Source: DASXUX01 sp036504595 (lineage in GTDB: Bacteria; Planctomycetota; SZUA-567; H5-PLA8). From it: a DNA stretch of 64,000 nt. Shown piece by piece: positions 1 to 9,114 of this stretch. A model generated the notes under the pieces. The model did not search any database. It was not told the DNA's origin and saw only the letters and a list, made by a program, of their open reading frames with translations. Location of the stretch: contig DASXUX010000042.1 in assembly GCA_036504595.1 (NCBI GenBank), forward strand, positions 186,001 through 250,000. The letters run 5' to 3'. Every line of letters starts with the position of its first letter. Position 1 is the first letter of the stretch. A program made the position numbers and the translations under genes.

Positions 1-147
1 GCCGCACAGTGTCGTCCGTTTCAGCTCGCTCGTCAATGTGCGCGCACCGAAACCAGGGAACACGCCGCGCGCGCCCGCTGGATTCGTTCGGCTGAAAACA
101 GGGAAATGCCGATACCTATATGTTCGTTTCCCCTTCCGGAGGATCAC

Positions 148-630
148 ATGGGGCAGACCAGTCCCGTTCCTGCCAACAGCAACTTCAGAGCATTCGATAC
201 CACGACCACGCTGCGGCCCGCGCACATGCGCTGCCCGGCCTGCAATTCGAAATCGAACCCGATCTACATCCTTGAGCCGACGCAGTCGGACAACATTGAT
301 TTCTTCCACTGCGGCAACTGCGGCGGAGCATGGTTTCACGAGAAAGACATGGACGCCGCTCTGCGCGCGACCGGAGCGTCTCAGTGGCCGGCGCCCAAAG
401 CGAAGCCGGAGGCCAGCGCGCCAGTTCTTCCAGCCGAGTGGTCCTGCCCCTGCTGCGGCGGACGACTGGTCACGATCCACGACCGGCGCGGCAGTGGCGC
501 GACCGTGCGGCGCTGCCTGGTCTGCTACGGCGGCTGGATGGAATACGCCGACCTAGTGCACGCGAGCGAAGCGTACAAGGACATGCTGGAACGCCTCGGC
601 AAAGCCGTGCGGGGCTTGTGGACGCGGTAG
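148..630 (+). CDS. Two-zinc-ribbon protein of unknown function
   Basis: Small cytoplasmic protein of 160 residues with two treble-clef/zinc-ribbon-like CxxC pairs near the N-terminus (CPAC and CGNCGGAWF) and a second set further on (CPCCGG and CLVCYGGW). The pattern CxxCGGxWF resembles the zf-TFIIB (DUF-type) zinc ribbon family, whose members are thought to bind metal or nucleic acid but have no defined role. The frame is open from the window edge; I chose the ATG at 148 because GGAGG stands five bases upstream (138-142), while the earlier in-frame ATG at 106 has no ribosome site. No partner gene is evident. Family resemblance is fair, function unknown. Confidence 0.75.
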   Translation: MGQTSPVPANSNFRAFDTTTTLRPAHMRCPACNSKSNPIYILEPTQSDNIDFFHCGNCGGAWFHEKDMDAALRATGASQWPAPKAKPEASAPVLPAEWSCPCCGGRLVTIHDRRGSGATVRRCLVCYGGWMEYADLVHASEAYKDMLERLGKAVRGLWTR

Positions 631-684
631 ATCGTCGCGGAATGCGCTGCAGAGCTTTGCCGCTGCAGCCGATACCGGTACGAA

Positions 685-796
685 GGTGGCACGCTCGTGC
701 TGGCGCGTCTTTTTGCGCCAGCTCGTGCGTGCGGATCGTCCACCTTGCACGCACGAGATCGGCGCAAACGGACGCGCCGCTCACGTGCGTGCCACC
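685..796. repeat. Y-shaped double-hairpin repeat, copy 1
   Basis: A 112-bp element whose outer ends are inverted (GGTGGCACG at the left, CGTGCCACC at the right) and which encloses two hairpins, the first closing on a T-rich loop (GGCGCG, TCTTTTT, GCGCC). The same plan, with closely similar sequence, recurs at 36647-36763 and 52727-52841. It sits between the zinc-ribbon gene and the PilZ-like gene and ends just before the latter's ribosome site. Confidence 0.8.
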
Positions 797-813
797 TCAC
801 AAAGGAGCCGAAA

Positions 814-1272
814 ATGTCCGCTATCGCAACCGAAGTGAAGCCGTCTAAGAACCTGCCGGCGGGACTGATCCGTCTCGGCGCCGGACCGGAAAGCCGCACG
901 AGCAAGAGCAACAACAGGCTGGTCTTCCGCGCCGCTGAAAAAACGATCGAGTTTGTGGATCACCTGTGCTCGCACTATCGCGAGACCCGGCGCATGGCCG
1001 TCGATATTCCGTGCGAAGTCAGCTTGCTGCTTCCGGACGGAAAAGTCTTTGATTCGGGCACCGCCGTGGTCCGCAACGTCTCGCCCTCGGGCGCGCTTCT
1101 GGCCGGTCTGTCCTTGAGCAAGAGCTGCTTGCCCGTGGGCGTTTTCAGATTGGTGATCAAGCTGACCGGCGGCGACTATAAGGGCATCGGTCTGGAAGCC
1201 ACACCCGTGCGGCTGATCCCGGAAGCCTCGGGGCTGGGCGTGAAGTTCGACGAGGTCTTCGTCAACGCGTAG
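814..1272 (+). CDS. PilZ-like domain protein
   Basis: A 152-residue protein whose middle part looks like a PilZ domain: an RRMAVDIPCEVSLLLPDG segment, then the NVSPSGALL motif that matches the usual N-x-S-x-G-G-A turn, and a closing GLGVKFDEV strand. PilZ domains commonly bind cyclic di-GMP; here the upstream arginine pair (ETRRMAVD) could serve as the RxxxR-type ligand, but the fit is imperfect, so nucleotide binding is an inference. The ATG at 814 follows AAAGGAG at 801-807. The gene lies immediately downstream of a double-hairpin repeat and shows no operon partner. Confidence 0.6.
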   Translation: MSAIATEVKPSKNLPAGLIRLGAGPESRTSKSNNRLVFRAAEKTIEFVDHLCSHYRETRRMAVDIPCEVSLLLPDGKVFDSGTAVVRNVSPSGALLAGLSLSKSCLPVGVFRLVIKLTGGDYKGIGLEATPVRLIPEASGLGVKFDEVFVNA

Positions 1273-1374
1273 CCGCTGCCCGTTCGCGGCTGCGTTGAAA
1301 CTGAAATCCCCAAAATTTCCCTTCGGTCTCTCCACATGGTAAAGTGAGGTGGAGGGGTTCCGGAGGGTTACGCT

Positions 1375-3033
1375 CTGCTTACGACCACGCCCGACCCCAA
1401 ACGTCACAGCACACGCCTGCGACTGCCATCCACCGGTCCGTGGCTGCCGCTGATCCAGAAGCTGCGGGATGACTCTCACGCCGTGCGCCTCGGCGGCGGG
1501 CCGGAGAACATCGAACGCCAGCACGCCAAAGGCCGCCTGACCGCGCGCGAACGCATCAGCCAGCTCTGCGATTCCGGCACCGTCTTCAACGAGCTCAGTC
1601 TCTTCGCGGCTCACGGCATGTACACCGAATGGGGCGGCGCGCCGTCCGCGGGTGTAGTCACCGGACTGGCGCGCGTCGGCGAGCGGCTCTGCATGGTCAT
1701 CGCCAACGATGCAACGGTCAAAGCGGGAGCGTTCTTTCCGCTCACGGCAAAAAAAGTCTTGCGCGCTCAACGCATCGCGATGGAAAACCGCCTGCCGCTG
1801 ATCTATCTCGTTGATTCCGCCGGCGTCTTCCTTCCGCTGCAGGACGAAGTCTTCCCCGACGAAGACGACTTCGGCCGCATCTTCTACAACAACGCGCGCC
1901 TCAGCGCCGAAGGCATTCCGCAACTGGCTGCGATTATGGGTTCCTGCGTCGCCGGCGGAGCGTACCTGCCGGTCATGTGCGACAAGATCGTGATGACCGA
2001 AGGCAGCGGCCTGTACATCGCCGGACCGTCGCTCGTAAAGGCCGCGATTGGTCAGGATCTGAGCAGCGAACAGATCGGCGGGGCCGAACTGCACGCGCAC
2101 CTCAGCGGCACCGTTGATTTCCGCGAGAAGGACGACGAGGAAGCGATCATCCGCGTGCGGCGCCTTGCCGCGCACTGGCCCCCTTCCCCGCCCTCGCCAT
2201 TCCGCCGTGAACTCCCCGCTCCGCCCAAGGCCAACCCGCACGAGATTTACGCGCGCATGCCGCTGGACTCTAGCGCGGAGTATGACGTGCGCTCGATCAT
2301 CGAGTGCCTCGTCGATACGGCCAGTTTCGATGAGTACAAAGCCGAGTACGGCCAGACGCTGGTCTGTGGCCTGGCCAGAATCGACGGCTGGTCTGTTGGA
2401 ATTGTTGCGAACCAGAAGAAGCACCTGCGCCAGCCAGGACAGCCCTTTGAGCTCGGCGGGGTGATCTATCCGGAATCCGCCGACAAGGCCGCGCGCTTCA
2501 TCCTGGACTGTAACCAGAACCATGCACCGATCGTGTTCCTGCACGACGTCAACGGCTTCATGGTGGGCAGGCAGGCGGAGATCGGCGGCATCATTCGCAG
2601 CGGTGCGAAGATGGTCAATGCCGTGAGCAACTCCGTCGTCCCGAAGTTCACGATTTTGATCGGCGGTTCGTATGGCGCCGGCCATTACGCGCTCTGTGGA
2701 AAAGCCTACGGCCCGCGCTTGATCCTCGGGTGGCCGTCATCGCGTTACGCCGTGATGGGCGGCGAACAGGCCGCGCGCACGCTGCTGGACATTAAGCTCG
2801 CGCAGCTCCGCAAAGAAGGAAAGAAGCTCACGCCCGAAGACGAGCAAGTCCTTCTCGACAGCATCCGCGCCACGTACGCGACGCAGACCGACCCGCGCTA
2901 CGCCGCCGCGCGGCTATGGACCGACGCGCTCATCGAGCCCGCCGAAACCCGCGCATGGCTTTCTCTCGGCCTGGAAATGGCCGCCCAAAACCCGAACCTG
3001 CCGCCATTCAAAAGCGGAGTCTTTCAAGTTTGA
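1375..3033 (+). CDS. Acyl-CoA carboxylase, carboxyltransferase (beta) subunit
   Basis: Carboxyltransferase subunit of the propionyl-/methylcrotonyl-CoA carboxylase family, which moves CO2 from biotin to an acyl-CoA in the cytoplasm. Seen: the family N-terminus (GGGPENIERQHAKGRLTARERI), the first crotonase half with GSCVAGGAYLPVMCDKIVM, and the second half with GGVIYPESADKAARFI and GGSYGAGHYALCGKAYGPRL. An in-frame GTG at 1483 would cut off conserved upstream residues (WLPLIQKLRDDSHAVR), so translation must begin earlier. The frame opens after a stop at 1345-1347, and the best ribosome site, GGAGGG at 1362-1367, points to a CTG codon at 1375, giving 552 residues. That start is uncertain. No biotin carboxylase or biotin carrier gene is adjacent; substrate cannot be assigned. 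Confidence 0.85.
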   Translation: MLTTTPDPKRHSTRLRLPSTGPWLPLIQKLRDDSHAVRLGGGPENIERQHAKGRLTARERISQLCDSGTVFNELSLFAAHGMYTEWGGAPSAGVVTGLARVGERLCMVIANDATVKAGAFFPLTAKKVLRAQRIAMENRLPLIYLVDSAGVFLPLQDEVFPDEDDFGRIFYNNARLSAEGIPQLAAIMGSCVAGGAYLPVMCDKIVMTEGSGLYIAGPSLVKAAIGQDLSSEQIGGAELHAHLSGTVDFREKDDEEAIIRVRRLAAHWPPSPPSPFRRELPAPPKANPHEIYARMPLDSSAEYDVRSIIECLVDTASFDEYKAEYGQTLVCGLARIDGWSVGIVANQKKHLRQPGQPFELGGVIYPESADKAARFILDCNQNHAPIVFLHDVNGFMVGRQAEIGGIIRSGAKMVNAVSNSVVPKFTILIGGSYGAGHYALCGKAYGPRLILGWPSSRYAVMGGEQAARTLLDIKLAQLRKEGKKLTPEDEQVLLDSIRATYATQTDPRYAAARLWTDALIEPAETRAWLSLGLEMAAQNPNLPPFKSGVFQV

Positions 3034-3194
3034 ACCGCAAAGACTCAAAGGCGCAAAGAACAGCTTTTGATTTGGGTTCAGGATTCGCACTTCGTGGGTT
3101 AAAATCTGATATCCCAAAGCACCAACCATGAACCACGAACTCTGAACCATAAACCGTCTCTTCGAGTCTTTGCGTCTTTGCGGTTCGCTTTTTT
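3032..3194 (+). terminator. Heptamer inverted repeat between convergent genes
   Basis: Two arrays of a CAAAGAC-type heptamer face each other: 3032-3060 (starting GAACCGCAAAGAC) and 3161-3187 (ending GTCTTTGCGGTTCG). They could pair over more than 20 bases around a loop of about 100 nt that itself contains GAACCAT/GAACCAC units. A run of six T follows the right arm on the plus strand, as in an intrinsic terminator for the carboxyltransferase gene. The left arm starts inside the gene's TGA stop codon. Confidence 0.55.
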
Positions 3195-4230
3195 ACCTCA
3201 CGATCCGCAATCCCCCGCCCTTCATCAGCGTTTCAACTTCCGGCCGCGAAATGATCGCGAAATCGCCTGGGATCGTGTGCTTCAGCGCGCTGGCGGCGAC
3301 AGCGAAGCGGATCGCGTGGTCGTAGTCCCCGGGCTTGATGGTCAGCGCCGTCAGCAGCCCGGCCGCGAAACTGTCTCCGGCTCCGACGCGATCGATAATC
3401 TCAAGCTCGTACTTCGGCGCTTCGAAGAAGCCTTTGCTCGCCGCGTCGTAATACAGCCCCCACCAGTCGTTGAACCACACCGACTTGTTCTGGCGCAGGG
3501 TAATCGCGACGCCTTTGAAGCCAAACTTGTCCACCAACTGCTTCGCCACATTCCGGTAGCCGCTCGCGTCCACGCTCGTGAACTTTTCGTCGCTGCCACG
3601 CGGTGCTTCGATGCCGAAGACGACCTTCGTATCCTCCTCCGTCGTAATCAGCAGATCGACGTTGGCCATCAGCGGCTCCTGGCAGGCGCGTGCTTCGGCC
3701 GCCGTCCACAGCTTGGAGCGGTAATTCAAATCGTAGCTGACCTGCACCCCGGCGCTCTTCGCCGCAGCCAGCGCCTCCTTCGTCACTTCCGCGGCGCTCT
3801 TCGATAACGCGGGCGTGATTCCCGAGACATGGAACCGCTTCACGCCCGCGAAAATCGCGTCCCACTTCACCTCGCCCGGCTTGATGCGGCTGATCGCGCT
3901 GTCGGTTCGGTCATACAGCACCGCCGCCGCTCGTGGGCTGGCACCCTGCTCCAAAAAGTAAAGTCCGCAGCGCCCGTCCTTGGCCATCACTACAGAAGAG
4001 GTATCCACGCCCTGCTCGCGCGCTTTTCCAAGCAGCAACCGAGCCAGCGCGTTCTCCGGCAGGCGGCTGACCCACCCCGATTTCAAACCCAAGCGCGAAC
4101 ACCCGACGGCCACGTTCAGTTCGCCGCCGCCGACGGTCACGTTGAAGGCCTGCGCCTGCTCAGTCCGCAGATCGTTCTGTGGAACGAAACGAAGCATGGC
4201 TTCACCAAAAGTGACGATGTCGTGCGGCAT
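3193..4230 (-). CDS. kdgK: PfkB-family sugar kinase, 2-keto-3-deoxygluconate kinase-like
   Basis: Cytoplasmic ribokinase-family enzyme of 345 residues, likely phosphorylating 2-keto-3-deoxygluconate (KDG) with ATP. Seen: N-terminal GEAMLRF, the substrate-binding VGGGELNVA segment (residues 33-41), the SYDLNYRSKLW motif (165-175) typical of KDG kinases, and the anion-hole/catalytic GAGDSF with Asp286. The ATG at 4230 is preceded by GGGAGGG; an in-frame extension upstream to 4338 lacks a ribosome site and family similarity. The gene stands alone and convergent to the carboxyltransferase gene. Two sugar-acid dehydratase-like genes at 40-43 kb would make KDG or a close relative, which supports the call; a related keto-sugar-acid kinase remains possible. 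Confidence 0.85.
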   Translation of the reverse strand: MPHDIVTFGEAMLRFVPQNDLRTEQAQAFNVTVGGGELNVAVGCSRLGLKSGWVSRLPENALARLLLGKAREQGVDTSSVVMAKDGRCGLYFLEQGASPRAAAVLYDRTDSAISRIKPGEVKWDAIFAGVKRFHVSGITPALSKSAAEVTKEALAAAKSAGVQVSYDLNYRSKLWTAAEARACQEPLMANVDLLITTEEDTKVVFGIEAPRGSDEKFTSVDASGYRNVAKQLVDKFGFKGVAITLRQNKSVWFNDWWGLYYDAASKGFFEAPKYELEIIDRVGAGDSFAAGLLTALTIKPGDYDHAIRFAVAASALKHTIPGDFAIISRPEVETLMKGGGLRIVR

Positions 4231-4360
4231 GGCTTTCCCTCCCGGTCTTTTAGTCCCAGTGAAGGAAGCGAGCATAGATTTGTGGGTGAAAAATGCAAAA
4301 CGAAACAAAAGAGTGCTGACGCGCGTCCACATCAACACTCAGCACGTCCGACTCAGCACT

Positions 4361-4759
4361 TCAGTTCACGCTGGCAGGAGGCAGACAACACCGCTGCACG
4401 GTGTTGAGCAGAACCTCCAACTCGACCGGCTTCTTCAGGTATCCGCTGGCGCCGATCGTCGCTGCTTTCTGATAGACCCGCCCGTCGGCTGAAACGATCA
4501 CGACGGGAATCTTTGCCAGACTCGGATCTTTCACTTGTTCGGCGCGGAACTGCCAGCCGTCCATGACTGGCATCATGAGGTCAAGAAGAATGAGTGCCGG
4601 GTTGGGGTTGGCGTGCAGGTAATCGAGAGCTTCCTGCCCGTTGCCGACGCATGTCACGTGGTAACCCTCAAACTCAAGGATCTGCGTGAGTGCTTCCCGG
4701 ATGTCCAGATCATCTTCGACGATGAGGATCGTCTTCGTATCGTTCGTAGTGGCGACCAT
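4361..4759 (-). CDS. Single-domain response regulator (CheY-like)
   Basis: A 132-residue stand-alone receiver. Seen: acidic pocket E15-D16-D17, phosphoacceptor Asp60 in LILLDLMMPVMDG, the switch Ser in VVIVSADG, and the conserved lysine in YLKKPVELE. With no output domain it probably relays phosphate or acts by protein contact. It lies 14 bp downstream of the histidine kinase gene on the same strand, so the two are very likely co-transcribed and the kinase is its probable phosphodonor. The target is unknown. Confidence 0.92.
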   Translation of the reverse strand: MVATTNDTKTILIVEDDLDIREALTQILEFEGYHVTCVGNGQEALDYLHANPNPALILLDLMMPVMDGWQFRAEQVKDPSLAKIPVVIVSADGRVYQKAATIGASGYLKKPVELEVLLNTVQRCCLPPASVN

Positions 4760-4773
4760 GCTCCCTTTTTGAG

Positions 4774-6582
4774 TTACTCCCTATGCACTAGGCTATCCTG
4801 TTTCAGCGGAAGTTCCACGGTGAATGTTGACCCTGCCCCGACTTCGCTGTTGACGCTGACCGTTCCATCTAACGCATCCACAATCTGCTTGACGATGTAG
4901 AGTCCCAACCCCAGCCCGCCATAGCTCCTCGTTTCCGTCGCGCGCGCAAACCGGTCGAAAATCCGGCCGACATGCTCCGGCGGTATGCCTATCCCATGAT
5001 CTGTGACACTCAGCCTCGCTTTGGATTCCTTTTTCTCGACCCGCACCTCCACCGGCTTTCCCCGGCCATATTTCAACGCGTTGGCCAGAAGATTGGTCAC
5101 CATCTGCTCAATGCGCAACCGGTCCCACATTCCTATGACGGCCTCATCAGCATAGAATTCAAGCGCGCTGCACGTCAATGTCGATTGCTGCTTAAACCGC
5201 GCGATCAGCGCCTTCGTGACGCGAGCCAGGTCCACTTCCTCACGCCGGATCTCAAATCGCCCGGCGTCGATTCTCGAAACATCGAGCAGATTGTTAATAA
5301 GCTTGGAGAGCTTCCGAGCCTGCTGCTCCAGCACCTCCATTCGTGAGGCCACATATTGCGGCAACAGCGCCCCATCGGCCAAGCCCTGCGCTCCCAGCCA
5401 CACGGAGGACATCGCGACGGCCTGCTGTTCCCCAGATCCAGTTGCCGACGACCGCACCACCGCCGGAGCGGCAATAACCTCCGGGCACGCCTTCCGAGCG
5501 GCACGCAACAGCATCTGCACCTCAAGCTGCAGCGTCGTCAACGGCGTCTTCAACTCATGCGATGCGATCGACAGAAACTCCTCGCGAGCCCGTATCGCCT
5601 CCTGAGCCGCCTGGTACAGCCGCGCGGTGTCGATCGCCGTCGCCGCGCGTCGAGCCAGGTCCTGCGCCAGTTCCAGATCGAGCTGCCCCAGCTTGCGCTG
5701 GCTGTCGCTGATGATCAACGCCACCGATCCGAGAACCTGTTCCCGAGCGATCAGCGGCACGCACAGGTAAGACCGGCTGCCCAGCCCGCGCATCAACTCC
5801 ACGTCCGCGCTGCGCAGCAGGCGCGACCCGCTCAAGTCCGGTATCAGCACCGGCTCCCGAGTCTCCAGCACGCCGGGCGAACCATGCAAGGCGCCAAGCA
5901 TCTGCGGGCGCTTGAGCAGCTCCGCCCGCGCCCAGTTCGCTTTGGCATCTTCATTGTGACTCACAGCCAGCGACGGACCGTTCGCGTCGCCATCGACCGT
6001 GTGGATGATGCACCAGTCCGCCAGTTGCGGAACCGCCAGCCGGGCCACCAACGGCAAGGTCGCACGGAAATTCAACGACGACGCAAGAATCTGACTGGCT
6101 TCCGCCAGGAAGCGGAAGCGCCGCTCGCTGACCAGCAAAGCCTCTTCAATTCGCCGCGCCTTCAGGCGCTGGTCGCGTTCCTTCAGCGCGCGGCGCACCG
6201 CCGGAACGAGTCGCGGCAGGCTGTGCTTGAGCACAAAATCCGTCGCGCCGCTCTTCAGCATTTCAACGGCAAGCTCTTCACCGACGGTGGACGAGACAAA
6301 CAGGAAGGGCGTCTGGGGCTGATACTGGGCCGCCAGCTTCAACACCGTTGCGCCATCCAGAGCCGGCAGCGTATAGTCGGAAAGAATGAGGTCGAAGGCC
6401 CGCTCGCGCAGTGCCTTCTCGACGCTTTCCCGCGTGTTAGCAATCTGCATCCGGCAGTCGTAATTTGCACCGACTAGCAAGACTCGAACGAGATCGGCAT
6501 CGTGCTGATTACATTCAACATGCAGGATATACAGCGAGGGAGCGGCGGGCATGTCCACCATTTCGCCCGTGTTGCAGGCCAT
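4774..6582 (-). CDS. Receiver-GAF-histidine kinase
   Basis: Cytoplasmic sensor kinase with no membrane segment. Order: N-terminal receiver (phosphoacceptor Asp in LILSDYTLPALDG; the first acidic pair is reduced to HVECN), a GAF-like region (about residues 150-310, with RSYLCVPLIAREQVLGSVALI), a HisKA dimerisation helix with His342 in IASHELKTPL, and a HATPase domain with NLLANALKYG, TDHGIGIPPEHV and GLGLGLYIVKQIV. Between the H-box helix and the rest is an extended stretch (ACPEVIAAPAVVRSSATGS onward) longer than usual. The start is uncertain: ATGs at 6582, 6561 and 6552 all have weak ribosome sites, and the frame is open to 6690. It forms an operon with the single receiver downstream. Confidence 0.88.
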   Translation of the reverse strand: MACNTGEMVDMPAAPSLYILHVECNQHDADLVRVLLVGANYDCRMQIANTRESVEKALRERAFDLILSDYTLPALDGATVLKLAAQYQPQTPFLFVSSTVGEELAVEMLKSGATDFVLKHSLPRLVPAVRRALKERDQRLKARRIEEALLVSERRFRFLAEASQILASSLNFRATLPLVARLAVPQLADWCIIHTVDGDANGPSLAVSHNEDAKANWARAELLKRPQMLGALHGSPGVLETREPVLIPDLSGSRLLRSADVELMRGLGSRSYLCVPLIAREQVLGSVALIISDSQRKLGQLDLELAQDLARRAATAIDTARLYQAAQEAIRAREEFLSIASHELKTPLTTLQLEVQMLLRAARKACPEVIAAPAVVRSSATGSGEQQAVAMSSVWLGAQGLADGALLPQYVASRMEVLEQQARKLSKLINNLLDVSRIDAGRFEIRREEVDLARVTKALIARFKQQSTLTCSALEFYADEAVIGMWDRLRIEQMVTNLLANALKYGRGKPVEVRVEKKESKARLSVTDHGIGIPPEHVGRIFDRFARATETRSYGGLGLGLYIVKQIVDALDGTVSVNSEVGAGSTFTVELPLKQDSLVHRE

Positions 6583-6944
6583 CGTTGCTTGAATCACTGG
6601 AGGTGCCAAAAATCCAGCCTCCCTTTTTGCCTTTTTGGCGCGAAACACACTGCGCGTGCAAATTCTCCCCACTGACCGGGACGCATTCACGGAGACACTG
6701 CCCCATATCGTCTCACATTTACGCTGTCAACGGCACTCTTCTCCGTGCCGTGCGTTGGGGTGCTGCAACTGTGCGGCCAAGCATTTTGCACTTCCACGCG
6801 CGGCGGAAGAATGACGCTTTTGTTGCGGTTTCGTTCTCCCGCGGACCTAAGCGAACGTGCTTGCGCACCATCTTGATTTATGGAAGATGTCAAACGAGCA
6901 GAGCGTCCTAGCGTGATCAACGCTCTCACAGAGGAAAGTGCGAT

Positions 6945-8258
6945 ATGCCCATGAATATTCTGGAAGAACTGCGCTGGCGCGGGCTAGTGCATCAAGTGAG
7001 CGACGAGTCTCTCGGCCAGCGGCTGATGGCCGAACCGTTCGTGCTCTACTGCGGCTTCGATCCCACCGCCGACAGTCTCGCGGCGCATCATCTCATCTCG
7101 CTCTTTAATCTCGGCCGCTTCCAGAAAGCTGGACACGCGCCCATCGCGCTCGTCGGCGGCGGCACCGGCTTCATCGGCGATCCCTCCGGCAAAAGCGAAG
7201 AGCGCCAGCTCATCACGCCGGAGATCCTCGACAAGAACGTCGCCGGCATGCGCGCGCAAATGCAGCGCTTCCTCGATTTCTCCCCGGGCCAGTTCCAGGC
7301 CAAGCTGGTGAACAACGCCGACTGGCTCTGCCCGATGAACCTGATCACGTACCTGCGCGATGTCGGCAAGCACTTCACCGTCAACGTCATGATGGAGAAG
7401 GAATCCGTCCGCAAGCGCCTCGAAGACCGCTCGCAAGGCATCAGCTACACCGAATTCAGCTACATGCTGCTTCAAGCCTACGACTTCCTGCATCTCTACC
7501 GCGAACACGGTTGCCGCCTGCAGATCGGCGGCAGCGATCAGTACGGCAACATCACCGCCGGCATCGATTTGATTCGCCGCAAGCGCCCGGAAGCCGAGCC
7601 GCAAGAAAAATGGAGCGTCTACGGCCTGACCACGCCGTTGATCACCGACTCCAACGGCGAAAAAATCGGCAAGACCACCAAGGGCGCGCTTTGGCTCGAC
7701 CCCGCGCGCACGTCGCCCTACCAGTTCTACCAGTACTGGATCAACGTCGGCGACGCCGACGCGCTCGATTACCTGAAGTACTTCACCGAACTCACGCAGG
7801 AAGAGTTCAACGCGCTGCAGGACGCCCACATTTCCGATCCGGCCCAGCGACTGGCGCAGAAGAAACTCGCCAAGCTGATGACGGAGAAAGTCCACGGCCC
7901 GACGGAACTCGCCAAAGCGGAGGAAGCCTCGCTGGCCCTCTTTGGCAAGGGCAAGCCGTTGACCGAAATGGACGAGCAAACGTTGCTGGAACTGGTCAAG
8001 GAAGCCCCGAGTTCCTCGCTCGCCAAGACGCGATTGGAAGGCGAAGGCGTGCCTATCGTCGATCTGCTCGCCGAAGCTACCAAGCTCTGGCCTTCAAAAG
8101 GCGAAGCCAAGCGCTCCATCCAGGGCGGCAGCGCGAACCTCAACAACATCAAGGTTCCCGACCTTCAAAAGAAGGTCACCACCGCCGACCTCCTTCACGG
8201 CAAGTACCTGGTTCTGCGCAAAGGCAAGAAAGATTATCATCTCATCAAAGTAGAGTAG
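6945..8258 (+). CDS. tyrS: Tyrosyl-tRNA synthetase
   Basis: Class I aminoacyl-tRNA synthetase charging tRNA-Tyr; 437 residues, in the range of the bacterial TyrS family. Seen: YCGFDPTADSLAAHHLI, which holds the HIGH-like motif, the tyrosine/adenylate pocket in GGSDQYGNITAGIDLIRR, the KMSKS-equivalent KIGKTTKG around residue 240, and a C-terminal S4-type RNA-binding domain (about 370-437). The motif version GEKIGKTTKG is typical of the TyrRS branch with F/GKS-like loops. GAGGAA precedes the ATG by eight bases. No T-box-like leader was recognised in the 250 bases upstream. A short heptamer tract follows the stop codon. Confidence 0.97.
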   Translation: MPMNILEELRWRGLVHQVSDESLGQRLMAEPFVLYCGFDPTADSLAAHHLISLFNLGRFQKAGHAPIALVGGGTGFIGDPSGKSEERQLITPEILDKNVAGMRAQMQRFLDFSPGQFQAKLVNNADWLCPMNLITYLRDVGKHFTVNVMMEKESVRKRLEDRSQGISYTEFSYMLLQAYDFLHLYREHGCRLQIGGSDQYGNITAGIDLIRRKRPEAEPQEKWSVYGLTTPLITDSNGEKIGKTTKGALWLDPARTSPYQFYQYWINVGDADALDYLKYFTELTQEEFNALQDAHISDPAQRLAQKKLAKLMTEKVHGPTELAKAEEASLALFGKGKPLTEMDEQTLLELVKEAPSSSLAKTRLEGEGVPIVDLLAEATKLWPSKGEAKRSIQGGSANLNNIKVPDLQKKVTTADLLHGKYLVLRKGKKDYHLIKVE

Positions 8259-8278
8259 TCAGTAGTCAGCAGTTGCCA
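8255..8278 (+). repeat. TAGTCAG heptamer tract
   Basis: Begins in the tyrS stop codon and continues as two to three copies of a TAGTCAG-like heptamer (the last decayed to CAGCAGTTG). It belongs by design to the other 7-bp arrays in the window. Confidence 0.5.
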
Positions 8279-8294
8279 GTGCGAGGATGACGCC

Positions 8295-9074
8295 GTGGGT
8301 GGTGCGCGCGATTTTCGGGGGCAATCACTCCTCGCAGACATTCCCGCAGGGAGAATGTTCGCGGCGCCAACCGAGCAAGGCTATGTTGTCATCCGCGTTA
8401 TTCGGCGCGAGGCGCCCGATAGAAACTCGTGGGTCGTGGTGGCGTTAGGTGGTTTTTTTAAGACGATGCCGACCCCAGAAGAGGCTGTTCAGCGCGGCTA
8501 CTTCCGTTACGGCCCGACGGATAAAGATCACGGCGGTCAAATCTGTAAAGGTTACGTCAGCGAGCTTCCGCCAAGCGAGTACCGCAGCGTCGGCGATGTT
8601 CCGTTAACGGATGAAGAGCGGAGCTTTGGCATCCCCCTCCAGTTATTCGGGACATGGCCCAGGGTGGCGTCCATCGTAGCCGCCGAGGTCGCTGCGCAGG
8701 AACACTTGCGCGAGCTTGCCGCGACTGCTGGGAAATTATGGGTGAATGCGCCAGTCCATCTTCGCGCGCTGAAGGAACACAGGTTCTTTGAGAACTGGAC
8801 GAGCTACAGAGGCGCCAAAGTCGTCGAAGCCTTCAGGGTAGTTTTCCTGCGCGCAATCGACGATTTAGCTGTACTGGGGCCTGAACCAAACTCCAAGGAA
8901 GCGAAGCGGACACTGCGGGGCTTGATTACCGCACTCAATAAACTCGACCGTTCGATGCGCATTGAAATCGATACCATGGAGCGCGAAAATCTGATCGAGG
9001 AATTCCGAAAAGTTGCCCTGATCGTTGGGATTGTAGACGAAGTTGAAGGAATATCTGACTACCGTACGTGGTGA
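8295..9074 (+). CDS. Hypothetical protein
   Basis: A 259-codon open frame that I do not recognise. It starts at a GTG preceded by GAGGAT; an ATG at 8355 is an alternative and would drop a poorly supported N-terminus. The product has no signal peptide or membrane segment. The first half is of mixed strand character (GYVVIRVIRR, SWVVVALGGFF) and the second half is rich in charged helices (LRGLITALNKLDRSMRIEIDTMERENLIEEFRKVALIVGIVDEV). It sits between tyrS and a toxin-antitoxin module, in what may be a small accessory patch. That it is translated is likely from the length and codon usage but not proven. Confidence 0.5.
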   Translation: MGGARDFRGQSLLADIPAGRMFAAPTEQGYVVIRVIRREAPDRNSWVVVALGGFFKTMPTPEEAVQRGYFRYGPTDKDHGGQICKGYVSELPPSEYRSVGDVPLTDEERSFGIPLQLFGTWPRVASIVAAEVAAQEHLRELAATAGKLWVNAPVHLRALKEHRFFENWTSYRGAKVVEAFRVVFLRAIDDLAVLGPEPNSKEAKRTLRGLITALNKLDRSMRIEIDTMERENLIEEFRKVALIVGIVDEVEGISDYRTW

Positions 9075-9114
9075 TCCCGTGCGGGTGACACCCTTGCGGT
9101 CGCGCCGCCCACCG

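Noticed and set aside
1..147. Upstream extension of the first zinc-ribbon gene or the end of another gene
   Set aside because: The frame is open, but there is no ribosome site before 138 and no recognisable protein sequence.
781..2685. 634-codon open frame on the minus strand
   Set aside because: It is the shadow of the carboxyltransferase gene and the PilZ-like gene; composition is His/Arg/Asp-rich with no domain pattern and no ribosome site.
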